Source: Streptomyces alboflavus
GTDB lineage: Bacteria > Actinomycetota > Actinomycetes > Streptomycetales > Streptomycetaceae
Direction: 5' to 3'
Assembly: GCF_000716675.1 (NCBI RefSeq)
Contig: NZ_JNXT01000053.1
Location: 1 to 57,856, forward strand
Length of the DNA: 57,856 bases
Shown here: positions 57,820-57,856 of the stretch, one piece after another
Position numbering within the stretch: the stretch's first letter is position 1
Layout of the letters: every line of letters starts with the position of its first letter
Position numbers and translations under genes: made by a program
The notes under the pieces: model-generated
Database searches by the model: none
Told to the model about the DNA's origin: nothing
Seen by the model: the letters and a program-made list of their open reading frames with translations, nothing else

Positions 57820-57856
57820 GCCGCCACCCCCCCCCCGCCCCCCGCCGCCCCGTCCC

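Noticed and set aside
57820..57856. Poly-C run at the right edge as a feature
   Set aside because: A short C-rich run at the window end; it is a possible low-quality or GC-rich intergenic stretch and carries no interpretable signal.

Overview
The window is very high-GC DNA with dense overlapping start/stop codons, many GTG starts, and gene families typical of a Streptomyces chromosome: urease accessory genes, a subtilisin-inhibitor-like protein, a type III polyketide synthase beside an MmyB-type regulator, an ECF sigma factor with a DGPF partner, and a sortase with its probable substrate. It is read here as one continuous chromosomal segment carrying one integrated mobile element. No rRNA, tRNA or CRISPR array was found.

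Layout. Bases 1-3674 are chromosome: ureG-ureD, a small membrane protein, a long stretch without a clear gene, and a VOC/glyoxalase-fold enzyme. Bases 3675-22799 are an actinomycete integrative and conjugative element (AICE) of about 19.1 kb, bounded by a perfect 33-bp direct repeat (attL/attR). Bases 22800-57856 are chromosome again: a secreted tripeptidyl-aminopeptidase-like hydrolase, YbaK-like deacylase, PlsC-like acyltransferase, SSI-like inhibitor, CtaG-like protein, phosphofructokinase, MurT-GatD, peptide deformylase, an acyl-CoA dehydrogenase with a divergent TetR gene, an isoaspartyl peptidase, type III PKS, several regulators, AsnB, ECF/DGPF, a PGRP-type amidase, a Ser/Thr kinase, a sortase, and an MFS exporter at the end.

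The AICE from left to right: a small membrane protein; a cytoplasmic Ser/Thr kinase with an unusual insertion in the N-lobe; a GntR-Nudix fusion resembling the Pif immunity factor of pSAM2; a convergent XRE/TPR regulator; a structured leader containing a micro-ORF and a terminator-like hairpin; a tightly coupled transfer operon (DUF2637/Spd-like proteins, RRQRL zinc protein, TraB/FtsK translocase); a candidate clt locus; further small transfer genes and SSB; a divergent cytosine methyltransferase; a replication module made of a Prim-Pol and a DUF3631 ATPase; an inverted iteron cluster; excisionase; and tyrosine integrase.

The most unusual signals are all inside the AICE. (1) Two copies of a hairpin with an identical 17-nt loop and a compensatory base-pair change lie in the leaders of the methyltransferase and the Prim-Pol, each followed by a CU-rich segment able to pair with the ribosome-binding site. 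(2) A nine-copy 8-bp repeat family with inverted organisation lies between the DUF3631 gene and xis. (3) Paired GntR-type palindromes lie in front of the transfer leader. (4) The attachment site is not in a tRNA gene but on an operator-like palindrome upstream of a peptidase gene. All function calls rest on reading motifs and context; no database search was run.
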